Source: a virus. From it: a stretch of 46,508 bases of DNA. The translations under genes were made by a program, and so were the position numbers. The DNA lies in IMG/VR virus record IMGVR_UViG_3300025133_000197, positions 1 to 46,508 of that record; one strand, 5' to 3'. Each line of letters opens with the position of its first letter. The first letter of the stretch is position 1. Below, one piece after another: positions 7,701 through 17,036 of this stretch. The notes beneath the pieces are model-generated. The model was not told where the DNA came from, made no database searches, and worked only from the letters and a program-made list of their open reading frames with translations.

Positions 7701-10082
7701 ACTGAGGATGGAGAAATAGATCCTGGAAGCCCAGGTCTCTCGAATAACACTTGTTTAAATGGAGATTTCTTTAAACCACAATTAACTGCTAAAATGGAAG
7801 CAGGAGAAAAGCTTCCGAATGGTTTAATACCAGAGGGATCGGTGTATTTTGGATCTGGTATCCAAAATATCGGGGTATCTGCCACGGATGATGACGGTAC
7901 AAATGTTAGAACATTTGGTATTGGATGTGAAAGTTTATTTATAAGATTTCCTGCAGAAGGTTATACTCCTGGTCCCGACGGAGAATTAGATTGGTGGAGT
8001 GAAGGTACTTTTTATTCAGGATCAACATTTATACCTCCTAATGTTAGGCTAGCTTTTCCTCACTGGAAACTATGGTTAGTTGGTTCTCCAATTATGTGGG
8101 ATTTAGGTAATTCTCCCACAGATGGTGCTGGGAATCCTTATAATCAAAGTGATAAATTCTTTTCAGGTTCAGAAGATAGTTTTTCTAGTATTGCGGGGGG
8201 AACTCTTCAGGATACTACATTAAGTTATAATGAAGACTCTCCTCAAATTAATTATGTTGAATGGTGGAGAATGCAAGAAAAACCTTTACTTGCTTGGAGA
8301 AGAGAAAGAACTCACAAACAATACGGGGGAGATACAGAAGCAGATAGAAATAGAAATGTTTACATGGGGGTTGGGAACTTTGTTCCTTTACAAAAAAATG
8401 TTTTTGGTACACAGAGTTCTGAAATAAATTATTTAGGAGAAGAAATAGGAACTACTATAGATAAAATTCCTTTTGAAACCTCTGATGTTTGGGGAGGAGA
8501 TATGTATATACACTTCTATGACTACCAAAAAATGCGAAGGTATAATACTGTTAATGCTTACCCTGATAATCAATATGGTAATGGTACAGATCCTACCAAA
8601 GCTTATAATATTTGTTATGCATTTCCTGTAGAATCTACTATTAATTTAGGGTTAAGAACTGGGCATCACTGGGCAAACAAGTCTGACTTCGACGCTTCAT
8701 TAAATGATGGGGGTCCAGTAGGAGATCAGTATGAGTATGAAAGTGTTTATTCTGCGCAAAATGATTTAATGCAATTTTATACTAAGCCTTTTGATTACAC
8801 AGATAGTGATGTATTTGATTCTAGAATTATATATTCTGGAGAAAAGATAAATGGAGATATAGCAGACTCTTGGAGAACATTTAAGGTTGGTAATTATAGA
8901 GATATAGATAGTGCTTATGGGCCTATTAATAAAATTATTATACATAAAGAAAATTTATTTGCCTTCCAGGATAGAGGAGTTAATATATTAATGGTTAACC
9001 CTACTGCTGTAACTACTACAACAGATAGTACCTCTTTAATATTAGGAACAGGAGCAGTTATACAAAGTGATAAATATATAAGTAAAGATATAGGAAGTAA
9101 ACATCAATGGTCTATTTTATCTACATCTAAAGGATTATATTGGGTGGATATATTAACTAATTCAGTTTATAAAATTGGAGTAGGTAAAGAAGGGTTTACA
9201 GAGATTTCTAGAATTAAGGGTTTAAAGAATTACTTTGAAGGAAGATTAGAAGGTAGTATATTATCTCAAACTTATTATGATAATGTTAATGGTTTATCTT
9301 TAAAACAAGACGGGGATTCTCCAATAGCTAGAAGTGGTATTGTTGCAGGGTATGATGCTAAAAATAATGAAGTATTATTTTCATTTTTAGAAAGACACTT
9401 TCAACAGATGCCGCACGGTAAGCGTGGGTATAAAGTAGCTTTTGCCGAGACTATTGCATATAGTGAAACTACTGGTAGTTTTACATCTTTTTATGATTTT
9501 GCAACTCCTATGTTTATAAACACACAAGATAAACTATTAAGTTTATATCCTAGTGATGAATATGAGCAAGAGTTTTATAGATATGAAGGGCTTAGAATGA
9601 ATGAATTCTATTTACATAATCAAGGTGATTATGGGCAATGGTATGATATATATTTTGATTCTAGCGTAGATTTTATTGTAAACAAATACCCTACTGAAAC
9701 AAAAGTCTTTGATAATTTAGAGTGGCATACTGAAGTATTAGCGACAGGGGCTGGAGCAGATATAGCTGGGGAGTCGTGGAATGAAATGTTTTGCAGAACA
9801 GACTATCAAGAAAATACTGTTTTCTTTTTAACTGAGTCTGAGTTTGCTGCTGCCTTAGCAGATGATCCAGATTTTGTAGGAGAAGTTAATTTAAAAAGAA
9901 GAGAGAGAACTTGGAAGACTGCTATTCCTAGAGATAAGGGAAGACAGTTGGATAGATTAAGAGATAAATATTTAAAAATATTATTAATTTATCATAATGA
10001 AGATAACTTAGCAGGAGATGGAACTAATAAGAAATTAAGAGCCCATTTTGTCAAGACTAAATTTAGGGTTTCTAAAAGATAA
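4788..10082 (+). CDS. Muzzle-type tail protein, 1764 aa
   Basis: The N-terminus ASLNSFNKGMTQDLGKTLPQ...YLEGRNIRI fits the opening of crAss-like muzzle/tail tubular proteins (SLNSF.KGL..D...T......Y....N.R). A GWTTIRDSIYIFAANN block follows at about residues 212-227, and the C-terminal third has beta-propeller-like stretches (NLFAFQDRGVNILMVNP; STSKGLYWVDILTNSVYKIG). Together these suggest a tail-tip protein built largely from beta-propeller and beta-sandwich domains. Between the opening block and GWTTIRD lies an extra segment of about 150 residues (roughly 60-210) with several cysteines, including MCATCASIW; in relatives I recall this interval being shorter. It overlaps the preceding gene by one base, and the giant cargo genes follow. 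It probably forms the outer, distal part of the short tail. No hydrolase motif is seen. Confidence 0.65.
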   Translation: MGEASLNSFNKGMTQDLGKTLPQDGSYLEGRNIRIIANENAEESGILVNVEGNSFSFKLEYMCATCASIWEATGGWDLGSLSSDSPAGSHWFIKINGEIYITLPYATELGMITLYNDPEDFEGAIEREDILPCTQSLINELVEMGDWCPALLTNNTTDAMQYIANVLGYNSIEELEEVYPGQTDTVPDTVTYDPQLEDLQTPPLQERFCKADPIGWTTIRDSIYIFAANNERENPGKIFPGAAGSSIKSSGYIFEADFNLRTNQPTSVNLLYEHEDLNFSKMYPIEAIGRYETEDIKRLYWTDNFNKVRTINIADPNILDLIPDELQLNPSIEFATPIVQKVLNGGSLPAGMYQYAYRLKNSGGAETKFSSFTNFVHIVKGSEGGGNNYWMYSADPEDNVEYNGSPPETICSKSVKLKVEGIDQDYNIIEFAAIYKSGPDGIANSYIFDSRKITGGTMTVTHSSNINIVGLISLSELTAFTFNIKRAKTITAKDNRLFLGNIIAPYNDLLFNARAQRYKRKDNRIYNFTPLDVVETYVDPHFNPETTPEYEEGDEYAVDNGFNFSYQDNLDAINPYNIDMINSIAQPEFSYKYQTDGVTLGGEGPYIKYKFIKKALSGDKFIGGSNPAANNPPFIEVSNSGGDCDDDSTFLDYKNPIIGEKFKGYQRDEVYRFGIVLYDNQGNPGFVNWIGDIRFPRYKDVDYECLEGHCTYTLSATRNAPLSSWDGTIPSSGAVEMDNYLFGGSQSGTTITLDENGQLWNSDKPQWTWDFSEGEVDIEVEGEDWLPDNPIMLSNLGASMGGSPDVKYHQMYALGIQFDVSIPADLKDKVSGYSIVRVKREEIDKTVLGLGLGHWMSRFDIKDGHESGSEAHLSFRAQMNTWEYSDVYREGELRHNLMSMDSPDFAFTGIYPQAGPCDWVEVVGWMASGRSNNAYENDFLIGQGVDDDFYRKFYAHSVIYRDTMSENVAELTEDGEIDPGSPGLSNNTCLNGDFFKPQLTAKMEAGEKLPNGLIPEGSVYFGSGIQNIGVSATDDDGTNVRTFGIGCESLFIRFPAEGYTPGPDGELDWWSEGTFYSGSTFIPPNVRLAFPHWKLWLVGSPIMWDLGNSPTDGAGNPYNQSDKFFSGSEDSFSSIAGGTLQDTTLSYNEDSPQINYVEWWRMQEKPLLAWRRERTHKQYGGDTEADRNRNVYMGVGNFVPLQKNVFGTQSSEINYLGEEIGTTIDKIPFETSDVWGGDMYIHFYDYQKMRRYNTVNAYPDNQYGNGTDPTKAYNICYAFPVESTINLGLRTGHHWANKSDFDASLNDGGPVGDQYEYESVYSAQNDLMQFYTKPFDYTDSDVFDSRIIYSGEKINGDIADSWRTFKVGNYRDIDSAYGPINKIIIHKENLFAFQDRGVNILMVNPTAVTTTTDSTSLILGTGAVIQSDKYISKDIGSKHQWSILSTSKGLYWVDILTNSVYKIGVGKEGFTEISRIKGLKNYFEGRLEGSILSQTYYDNVNGLSLKQDGDSPIARSGIVAGYDAKNNEVLFSFLERHFQQMPHGKRGYKVAFAETIAYSETTGSFTSFYDFATPMFINTQDKLLSLYPSDEYEQEFYRYEGLRMNEFYLHNQGDYGQWYDIYFDSSVDFIVNKYPTETKVFDNLEWHTEVLATGAGADIAGESWNEMFCRTDYQENTVFFLTESEFAAALADDPDFVGEVNLKRRERTWKTAIPRDKGRQLDRLRDKYLKILLIYHNEDNLAGDGTNKKLRAHFVKTKFRVSKR

Positions 10083-10100
10083 TTACTATATTTGCGAATT

Positions 10101-13100
10101 ATGGCTACAAAAGACAGACCAAAAAATTTAAAACCTTTTAAACCAGGAGACTTTTTTTCCGATGATGACAATCGTGTAAAAGAGTTTATGAATAAACCTG
10201 GGGTTAGAGATAAGATTTGGCAAATGAGCCAGAAATACGGAGTATCTCCTAATGAAATTGTATATACTATCTATAAAGAAAGCGCAGGAAGCTTTTCACC
10301 TCAACAACCAGGAAGTGCTAGTTCTGCTGTAGGGTTATTTCAGATAATGCCTGACAAAGATAAAAATTATAGAGATTTTATTAGTTATGAACCTTGGGGA
10401 GAAGGTTTAGAAGGTACTGAGCAATGGAGAATGAGAGGGGGCGAAGAATGGGGAAAATTTCCATTAGTTGCAGGAGAACAATACTCTTCTAAAAACCAAA
10501 AAGGATACCAAAAAGGTAAGCGTCGTTTTTATATGGATGACATTGCTAAGATGAATGAGCTTCAGCAATTAGAACTTTTTGATTTATATCTAGGAGAAAA
10601 GTTTCGAGGGAGCGATTACAGAGAAGGTAATGTATCTAAAGGGGGACCAGGAGATATATATACATCTGTAGCTTGGCCTGACGCTGTTGGTCTTTCAGGA
10701 GATGAAACTGTAATTGAGAGAGGAACAAAAGCTTATAAAGATAATAAAGGTTGGAGATCAGGGCTTTTAAAAACGGGAAATATAACTCCCAATAGTATTA
10801 GAAAGTTTGGAGGTAACCAAAAAACTTGGGATTCTAAATTTACTAATGAAGAACTAGGATATGATGAAAATTATGTTCCTGTTGAAGATCCAAATCCTTA
10901 TCCTCAATTTAGATTTGATGATGAGGGAAGAGTTACTTTTGAGTCTGTACCTAAATCCGTACCTAAATCCGTACCTGGGCCTAAGACTCAATCTAAACAA
11001 GATATACCTGAATCTCCTATAGATTATTCTCAATTTGAGCTCCCTTCTTTTGAATCAGATAAAACAAGAGTTGCTCCTTTCCCACCTGTTCCTACTACAG
11101 GAGCTGTAGGATCTTGGGATATGTTTATGAATAGTTATAACGAAAGTGGTCTTCCTACAGAAGGATTTGAAGAAGGTGGTAAAGTATGGAAAGAAGGCGA
11201 TGCACCTATTGACTTTGGTATGCTGCCAGAAATAACGCTTACAGATAGAGATCCTCATCGTAATAAGTATAGTAACTCACCTCTATCTAGAATACGTAAA
11301 AACTGGGCAGAAAATTTAAATCCTTTTGGGTACGGGAAAGATAAAAGAGACGTGTTAGATGCTGTAATACAAACAGGATTAGGTAATCCAGACACAAGAA
11401 AGATCGGCCCGAACGCTAGAGAAAAAGCAAACGATCCGAATAAAAAATGGGCAAAAGAAAGAGTAGATTTTCTTAGTATGTTAATGGGGGAATCTCAAAA
11501 ATATGGGTCTGTACCTGTATCAGATTATCAGATAGAAGGAGATCCTACAACTTATTATTCTTCTCCGTATACAGAAGGAGCAATGAATGATTTATTGTTC
11601 AGACTTAGACTTAAGACAGAGTATTCAGATTTTACTGGCGAAGATTTAGAGAACGTTTTTGCAGGAAGACCTATAGGTAATATAAATAAATATGGTGAAG
11701 AATTTAATACCGAAGAAGAAAACGAGCACAGAGTTCAAGATGCCAAAAAGATTCAAGAAGAATTTAAAAACTTTCAACATAGTATAACTAGAGGTGATGA
11801 AGGAGGTAGGCTTGCTTTAGGTGATTTTTCTACTAAGTTAAAAGTATCAAATGATGGTAATCCATATATAGAATATAATGATACTTGGGATTTAAATCCT
11901 ATAGACAAAGACTATGAGCGTCCGAAGGAAAAAGGCTTCGGTCCATTTATTAATAATGTACTTGGCAGACAAAAAGTAGATGATATAGTAACAGGATTTA
12001 ATAAACATATTTTAGGAATGACTCCCCCTAAAATAAAAGGAAGAGTATATTTAAAAAAAGGCGGACAAGTAATAAAAAATAATGATATGAAATATAATAA
12101 TTATAGATACGGAGGCGGCTACTATGGTGTTCCAAATTACGGGGATGGAGGTTTATTTAAATCTATATTTGGTAAAAAATTTAAAGACTCTGGCTTTGGT
12201 AAAGGTCTCAGAGATATGGGAGTAGCTACATTAAATACTGCTGCATCACCTTTTGAATCTTTAATGGGTACTGACTTTGGTATTGATGAAAAATTTGGAT
12301 ATAAAACTAAGTTTGGAGAAACTTACGGAGGTGTAGGTGAAACTGCAGGCTCTATATTAGGACAATTAGCTCCTGCCGCTTTAAATATGGTTGCCCCTGG
12401 TGTAGGAACTGGAATATCGATGGCAGCTCAAGGAATTGGAAGTGGTTTAGAAGGCGCAGGAATTACTCAAGATATATCTACAGATCCTCAATCTGCAGCA
12501 GGAGCTAATATTGGGAGTATGATGAGCATGTTTGCGGGAATGAATCCTAGTGGAGGAGCAGGCCAATTTACGCAGGGTATGGCAGACACAGGCTTTATGC
12601 AGCAACTTGCAGGTATTTTTACAGGAGGACAAAGCCCTACTATGCGATCTGGAGGTATGACTTATAAGTACGGGCAAGGAGGAGTGGCTGGCCCTGATAT
12701 AGAAGTTGAAAGTGGTGAAGTTATAAATTCTCCTGGTAATATGAGAAGCTTTACACCTGGAGCCCCTTTAAATAGTGTTGGTAGCGGGGCTGTACAAGTT
12801 GGTGGTAATATTTCTCACGAAAAAGGTGGAGTTAAAGTAGGAGTAAATCAAAATGCACAAGTATTTAGTGCTACTTTAAAACCTGAAGGAAGTAAACAAA
12901 CTTATGCTCAACATGCTAAGACTCTAAATCAAATGATAGAGAAAGAAGAAAAAAATGTTAAGAGTAGTGATTTTATATCAAGAGAGACCGCAGAATTAAA
13001 TATCAAAAAATACAAAAAACAATTAGAAAGTTTATTTGCTAGCCAGCAAAAACAAAATCAAGGTAATACAAATGTTATGGCAAAAGAAGGAACTCAATAT

Positions 13101-14216
13101 ACAAAACCTTCTACACAAGAAACTGATACACTATGGTACCCGCCTCAAAAAGGAGTAAGTTTTTTAAATAATATTTTTAATGACAAAAGCTTCTATGCGA
13201 TTCATGAAGATCCTAATGCAAGTAGAATGCATACCATTCCTGGTATAGATAGACCTGAAGGAATATCATCTTCTATGAATGCATTAAAATTTGATCCTCA
13301 ATCAGATATTAATACAGGTGGGACACGTAGAGGCATGCAAGCTGGGCCTTACTCTAATTTAGATAGAAGTGTTTCTAGGCCTATGATTGAAGGGCCTAAC
13401 TATTATGGACATAAAACTTATCCTACAGGTAGTAGATTTAATAGGAATACTCCTCTACCAAAAGCTAAAGGCGGACTACAATATAATCCTAACTTTGGGG
13501 GCTCAACAGGTGGAGGCTTTGGTGGTATGTATGGAACTGGAACCTCAACAGGAAGTGGAAGTAATTTTGGAATCCCAGGGTGGAGTTCTACACCAGGCGC
13601 AAATACTTTTAATGCATTATATGGCGATGGAACAAGCGGAGGTGGATTTGGAAATTTACAAGGAAGTAATCCTTCACAATATGAAAGAGTTCCATTTGAA
13701 AGTCAGTACTCAGGAATGAAAGGTATAATGCCTTATGCAGGTTCCGCTCTAAATTTAGGTTTAGGAATAGCAGGATTAATGAATCAATCATCTATTGATT
13801 CATCTAAATACATGATACAACCTGAACTAAAAAATACTCAATTAAATAAATCTGCAATGATGGCGCCTGATATGCAGGCATATATAACAGCTTTAAATAG
13901 TGTAAACGATCCTCGTTATAAAATGGGGATACATGCTAACTATATGCCGCAATTATTAAAACGCTCTGAAGGTATAGAATTTTTACAAAATAAATTAAAA
14001 GGAGAAAACGTAGATACTATTAATAAGTATAAAGCTTTAAATGCAAGCACTCAATATGGAGTAGATATGAAAAATTTAGAATTAGCATCTAAACCTTATG
14101 AGTTTTTAGGGCAAGCAGCTACAGATATTGGCGCTACTTCTCAACAAATGGGACAAAATAAAATGATGGAGCAAATGCTATACAATACGTATCCTCAGTA
14201 TAGAAAAGTAAGTTAA
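10101..14216 (+). CDS. Giant internal virion protein with N-terminal lytic transglycosylase-like domain, 1371 aa
   Basis: Residues about 35-190 form a goose-type/Slt lysozyme-like domain. E60-S61 begins the catalytic YKESAGSFSP stretch, and G78-LFQI follows after SSAVG, the usual ES...GLFQI pair. This domain would cut peptidoglycan glycan strands. The middle is low-complexity and poorly conserved, with a small SVPKSVPKSVPGP tandem repeat. Residues about 864-950 hold a block (DIEVESGEVINSPG ... SHEKGGVKV ... AQVFSATLK) that I recall in many large virion proteins of Bacteroidota phages but cannot name. Gly-rich stretches and a C-terminal hydrophobic patch (ALNLGLGIAGLM) follow. The start ATGGC at 10101 is chosen over an in-frame TTG at 10092. 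As the first giant gene after the muzzle, it is probably packaged and ejected to open the cell wall. Confidence 0.72.
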   Translation: MATKDRPKNLKPFKPGDFFSDDDNRVKEFMNKPGVRDKIWQMSQKYGVSPNEIVYTIYKESAGSFSPQQPGSASSAVGLFQIMPDKDKNYRDFISYEPWGEGLEGTEQWRMRGGEEWGKFPLVAGEQYSSKNQKGYQKGKRRFYMDDIAKMNELQQLELFDLYLGEKFRGSDYREGNVSKGGPGDIYTSVAWPDAVGLSGDETVIERGTKAYKDNKGWRSGLLKTGNITPNSIRKFGGNQKTWDSKFTNEELGYDENYVPVEDPNPYPQFRFDDEGRVTFESVPKSVPKSVPGPKTQSKQDIPESPIDYSQFELPSFESDKTRVAPFPPVPTTGAVGSWDMFMNSYNESGLPTEGFEEGGKVWKEGDAPIDFGMLPEITLTDRDPHRNKYSNSPLSRIRKNWAENLNPFGYGKDKRDVLDAVIQTGLGNPDTRKIGPNAREKANDPNKKWAKERVDFLSMLMGESQKYGSVPVSDYQIEGDPTTYYSSPYTEGAMNDLLFRLRLKTEYSDFTGEDLENVFAGRPIGNINKYGEEFNTEEENEHRVQDAKKIQEEFKNFQHSITRGDEGGRLALGDFSTKLKVSNDGNPYIEYNDTWDLNPIDKDYERPKEKGFGPFINNVLGRQKVDDIVTGFNKHILGMTPPKIKGRVYLKKGGQVIKNNDMKYNNYRYGGGYYGVPNYGDGGLFKSIFGKKFKDSGFGKGLRDMGVATLNTAASPFESLMGTDFGIDEKFGYKTKFGETYGGVGETAGSILGQLAPAALNMVAPGVGTGISMAAQGIGSGLEGAGITQDISTDPQSAAGANIGSMMSMFAGMNPSGGAGQFTQGMADTGFMQQLAGIFTGGQSPTMRSGGMTYKYGQGGVAGPDIEVESGEVINSPGNMRSFTPGAPLNSVGSGAVQVGGNISHEKGGVKVGVNQNAQVFSATLKPEGSKQTYAQHAKTLNQMIEKEEKNVKSSDFISRETAELNIKKYKKQLESLFASQQKQNQGNTNVMAKEGTQYTKPSTQETDTLWYPPQKGVSFLNNIFNDKSFYAIHEDPNASRMHTIPGIDRPEGISSSMNALKFDPQSDINTGGTRRGMQAGPYSNLDRSVSRPMIEGPNYYGHKTYPTGSRFNRNTPLPKAKGGLQYNPNFGGSTGGGFGGMYGTGTSTGSGSNFGIPGWSSTPGANTFNALYGDGTSGGGFGNLQGSNPSQYERVPFESQYSGMKGIMPYAGSALNLGLGIAGLMNQSSIDSSKYMIQPELKNTQLNKSAMMAPDMQAYITALNSVNDPRYKMGIHANYMPQLLKRSEGIEFLQNKLKGENVDTINKYKALNASTQYGVDMKNLELASKPYEFLGQAATDIGATSQQMGQNKMMEQMLYNTYPQYRKVS
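10947..10976 (+). repeat. 12-bp tandem repeat inside the transglycosylase gene
   Basis: Two exact copies of gtacctaaatcc (10947-10958 and 10959-10970) and a half copy (10971-10976) encode SVPKSVPKSVP. This is a short in-frame linker expansion of the kind made by slippage. Confidence 0.85.
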
Positions 14217-14234
14217 TAAAATAAAGTAAAAATT

Positions 14235-17033
14235 ATGGCGATAAAAGGTATAACAGGCGCAATGATGGCAGGACCAATAGAAACGCCCCAACTAACACCC
14301 TTTCCGTTTGAGCAAATGCTAGCTGCAAAACAATTTGAACAGCAAAGAGGATTGGCAGCTATGGAATCTAACATGAAATTCATGGACGAGTTAGATACTA
14401 TGAGTACTATCCCTGGAATGGAAGATGTAGGAGAATACTTTACTAAACCTTATGAAGATGAGGTAAATAAAATTATTGATTCTTTTGGTGGTGACATGTC
14501 TGCAGCAGCTGTACCATTGCAAAATTTATACTTTGATTATCAAAGATCTATGACTGATGATATGAAAGCTCATAGAAAAGCATCAGCTGCTTATGCTGCA
14601 CAACAGGCTAATTTAGCTAAAGGTGTAGAAGATAAAACATATTCAAGTAAAACTGCAGCAGCTTTATTAAATCAACAAACTCAACAATATGATCAAGCCT
14701 TAAGAGGTTATGGTATGGGAGAAGGAGAGCGTCCTACGGGAAGTTCTTTTGCGCGTACACCAATAGCTGCACCAGATTTTTCAGCAGACTTTAATGAGAT
14801 TATAGATAACATTAAACCTGATACATATGAACAATATGGAATTATACCTGTAGAAGGTAAACCAGGTATGTACACATATGGATCTAGTAAAGAAGAGTAT
14901 AGTTCTGCAGATGCAAGACAGATGGCTGCTATGGATCATATTATGAGAAGACCAGATTATGTTGATTGGTCAATGGAGCAGTATGATTTAGGGCTTTTAG
15001 GTTCTCAATACGATTCTTCGTATGGTACTTCATTAGATCAAATGAAAAAAGGAGACCCTTTACTGCAGCCTTTATCCACAGATCCTGATGAAAGAGCTGC
15101 ACAACTGCGAAGAGTGGGCGCTAAAGATGAAGCAGAGTATGATGCAATGTCAGCTCAACGAAATATAGAACTCACTGACTCATATAATAAAGACATTAAA
15201 ACTTTAATGGACCCTCCAAATAATATGAGTAGAGAAGAAGCTGACGAATATTTAGCTACAAATACTTGGGATCAAAGTCAAGTTGAAGGTATTCTATATG
15301 ATGTAGCTGGTATGGCTAGATTAGGTGCGTATGAAAAACGTACACTAGAAGATATATCTAAGTTTGATAAAGATAAAAAGAAATCATCTACTACTAGTGG
15401 TACACCTGATGTTACTGTACCTCGTACATTAGAAACACCTGAATATAATCTTCCTACAGATCCTTTAAAATCTCAAACAATTAATTCTAAAATTCAATCT
15501 GTAGATGAACAAATAACAGAGAAGAGTAAATTGGCTAATCCAAATAGTGGTGCAACAGAGTTTGAAAGAACAGAAGCTGAAGCAGCTATACAAAGACTTA
15601 CATCAGAAAGAGCCAACTTATTAGAACAATTAACGAATTCTCAATTTGCAGAAGCCCTAGAAGCTACAGGATTTGGAGCTAATAATTGGGGTAGGGATGA
15701 AACTAAAGGAACAAAGTCATTTAAAGAAGAGCAAGCAGCTTTTGATGCGCGAGTAAACGAATCCGTAAAAACATTGTCAGAACAATACTTAGATAGAGAA
15801 ATGTTACTAAGAGATTTTAGTGATGGTCAGGGTGATGTTGATTATGGAGCTGTTGGTGAGGCATTAAAATGGGCTGCTGGTATGGGACTAGAAGACTCTG
15901 AATGGGATGATAGAATGGCAAATGCTAAAAAAGATGCTAGCGGAAGAACCGATGTAAAGCTAAACGGAAGAAGAGTAGATGATGTATTAGAGTTAGGTAA
16001 AGATTTAAGAGATCAATTTAACAGACTTAAAAAAGCTGATTATATTACTAGAACATTTAATCCATTCCAAGATGTAGGAAAAAGTGAACAAGCTAGAATA
16101 AATAGTAGACAAGAAAGTTATATAGATGAATCACTAAATGTTTATATACCACACGAAACTAATCCTGAAGATGGTCAGCCTGTATCATTCCAAGAAAAGC
16201 ACAGAGCTGCTATTGGAGATATGGAACAAGCAATGAGGACTTTAAGAGTAGATGATTCATTAGTATATAAAAATGCAATTATAGCACCTCAAATTAAAGC
16301 AACTGGACAAATTATAAATGGACAACCTGCATTTGTAATGGACATAGGATATTATAAACCTAATGCAACAGCAGAAGCAATTCCTATACCAGATGAAGTA
16401 ATGGCTAAAATTATGGAAAACCCTAGTAATAGATTAGCTTCTTTGTACAGCAAAGGTGAAGCAGGAAGAAGATTTATTGTAGGAATACCTGGTGAAACTG
16501 ATCAAGTACTAGCTCTTGCAGATGAGTATATTGGATTTGCACAAGACACTGACAACCCTGATGCGCAAAGACAAAAAGCTGCTCAAACAGGAGTGCAAAT
16601 GCACTACAATTTAAGATATGGAATTCCTATGCAAAACACAGGTGTAGAAACTGCTCCAAGTGAAGTATTTGTAGAAGATGCTCAAGGTCTTGTGCACGGA
16701 TATGTTAATAGAGCAGTTGATGCGAGTGCATTATATTCTAAGTTTCATCCTAAAAAATGGAATAATGGTCTTATGAAAAACGATGATGGAACTGTTATTT
16801 TTGATGCTAGTAAACATCAAATGAGAATAGAAAAGAAAACTTTTAAATCTGCTACTGGTGAAGACCAAATAAGTTATACATTATACCCATACTATGGAGG
16901 AAATGAAAAAGGTAGAGATATAGTTAACAGAGGGACAGGTTCTCTTGTAACCACAGCTGCTAGTATAGAAGACTTAATCTTTGAATCATTTGAAGGTAAT
17001 ATGATGTTAGAAGCAATCTTTAATGCTCAGTAA
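14235..17033 (+). CDS. Large internal virion (cargo-like) protein, 932 aa
   Basis: No enzymatic family is recognised. The first 150 residues are rich in A, Q, M and E and predicted helical (FEQMLAAKQFEQQRGLAAMES; YAAQQANLAKGVEDKTYSSKTAAALLNQQ). A further helical, charged stretch lies at about 415-500 (IQSVDEQITEKSKLAN; AEAAIQRLTSERANLLEQL). The C-terminal part looks globular (TGQIINGQPAFVMDIGYYK; ASLYSKGEAGRRFIVG). There is no signal peptide and only weak hydrophobic segments. It sits between the transglycosylase-like and M15-fusion proteins and is separated from them by only 18 and 3 nt. In crAss-like phages helical proteins at this position are packaged in the capsid or tail as cargo; I infer the same role here. 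Start chosen: ATGGC at 14235 after an A-rich leader. Confidence 0.6.
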   Translation: MAIKGITGAMMAGPIETPQLTPFPFEQMLAAKQFEQQRGLAAMESNMKFMDELDTMSTIPGMEDVGEYFTKPYEDEVNKIIDSFGGDMSAAAVPLQNLYFDYQRSMTDDMKAHRKASAAYAAQQANLAKGVEDKTYSSKTAAALLNQQTQQYDQALRGYGMGEGERPTGSSFARTPIAAPDFSADFNEIIDNIKPDTYEQYGIIPVEGKPGMYTYGSSKEEYSSADARQMAAMDHIMRRPDYVDWSMEQYDLGLLGSQYDSSYGTSLDQMKKGDPLLQPLSTDPDERAAQLRRVGAKDEAEYDAMSAQRNIELTDSYNKDIKTLMDPPNNMSREEADEYLATNTWDQSQVEGILYDVAGMARLGAYEKRTLEDISKFDKDKKKSSTTSGTPDVTVPRTLETPEYNLPTDPLKSQTINSKIQSVDEQITEKSKLANPNSGATEFERTEAEAAIQRLTSERANLLEQLTNSQFAEALEATGFGANNWGRDETKGTKSFKEEQAAFDARVNESVKTLSEQYLDREMLLRDFSDGQGDVDYGAVGEALKWAAGMGLEDSEWDDRMANAKKDASGRTDVKLNGRRVDDVLELGKDLRDQFNRLKKADYITRTFNPFQDVGKSEQARINSRQESYIDESLNVYIPHETNPEDGQPVSFQEKHRAAIGDMEQAMRTLRVDDSLVYKNAIIAPQIKATGQIINGQPAFVMDIGYYKPNATAEAIPIPDEVMAKIMENPSNRLASLYSKGEAGRRFIVGIPGETDQVLALADEYIGFAQDTDNPDAQRQKAAQTGVQMHYNLRYGIPMQNTGVETAPSEVFVEDAQGLVHGYVNRAVDASALYSKFHPKKWNNGLMKNDDGTVIFDASKHQMRIEKKTFKSATGEDQISYTLYPYYGGNEKGRDIVNRGTGSLVTTAASIEDLIFESFEGNMMLEAIFNAQ

Positions 17034-17036
17034 TAA

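Noticed and set aside
13387-13719. 110-codon plus-strand ORF in another frame of the transglycosylase-like gene
   Set aside because: It overlaps a low-complexity Gly/Ser-rich part, where alternative frames stay open by composition; no start context or motif supports it.
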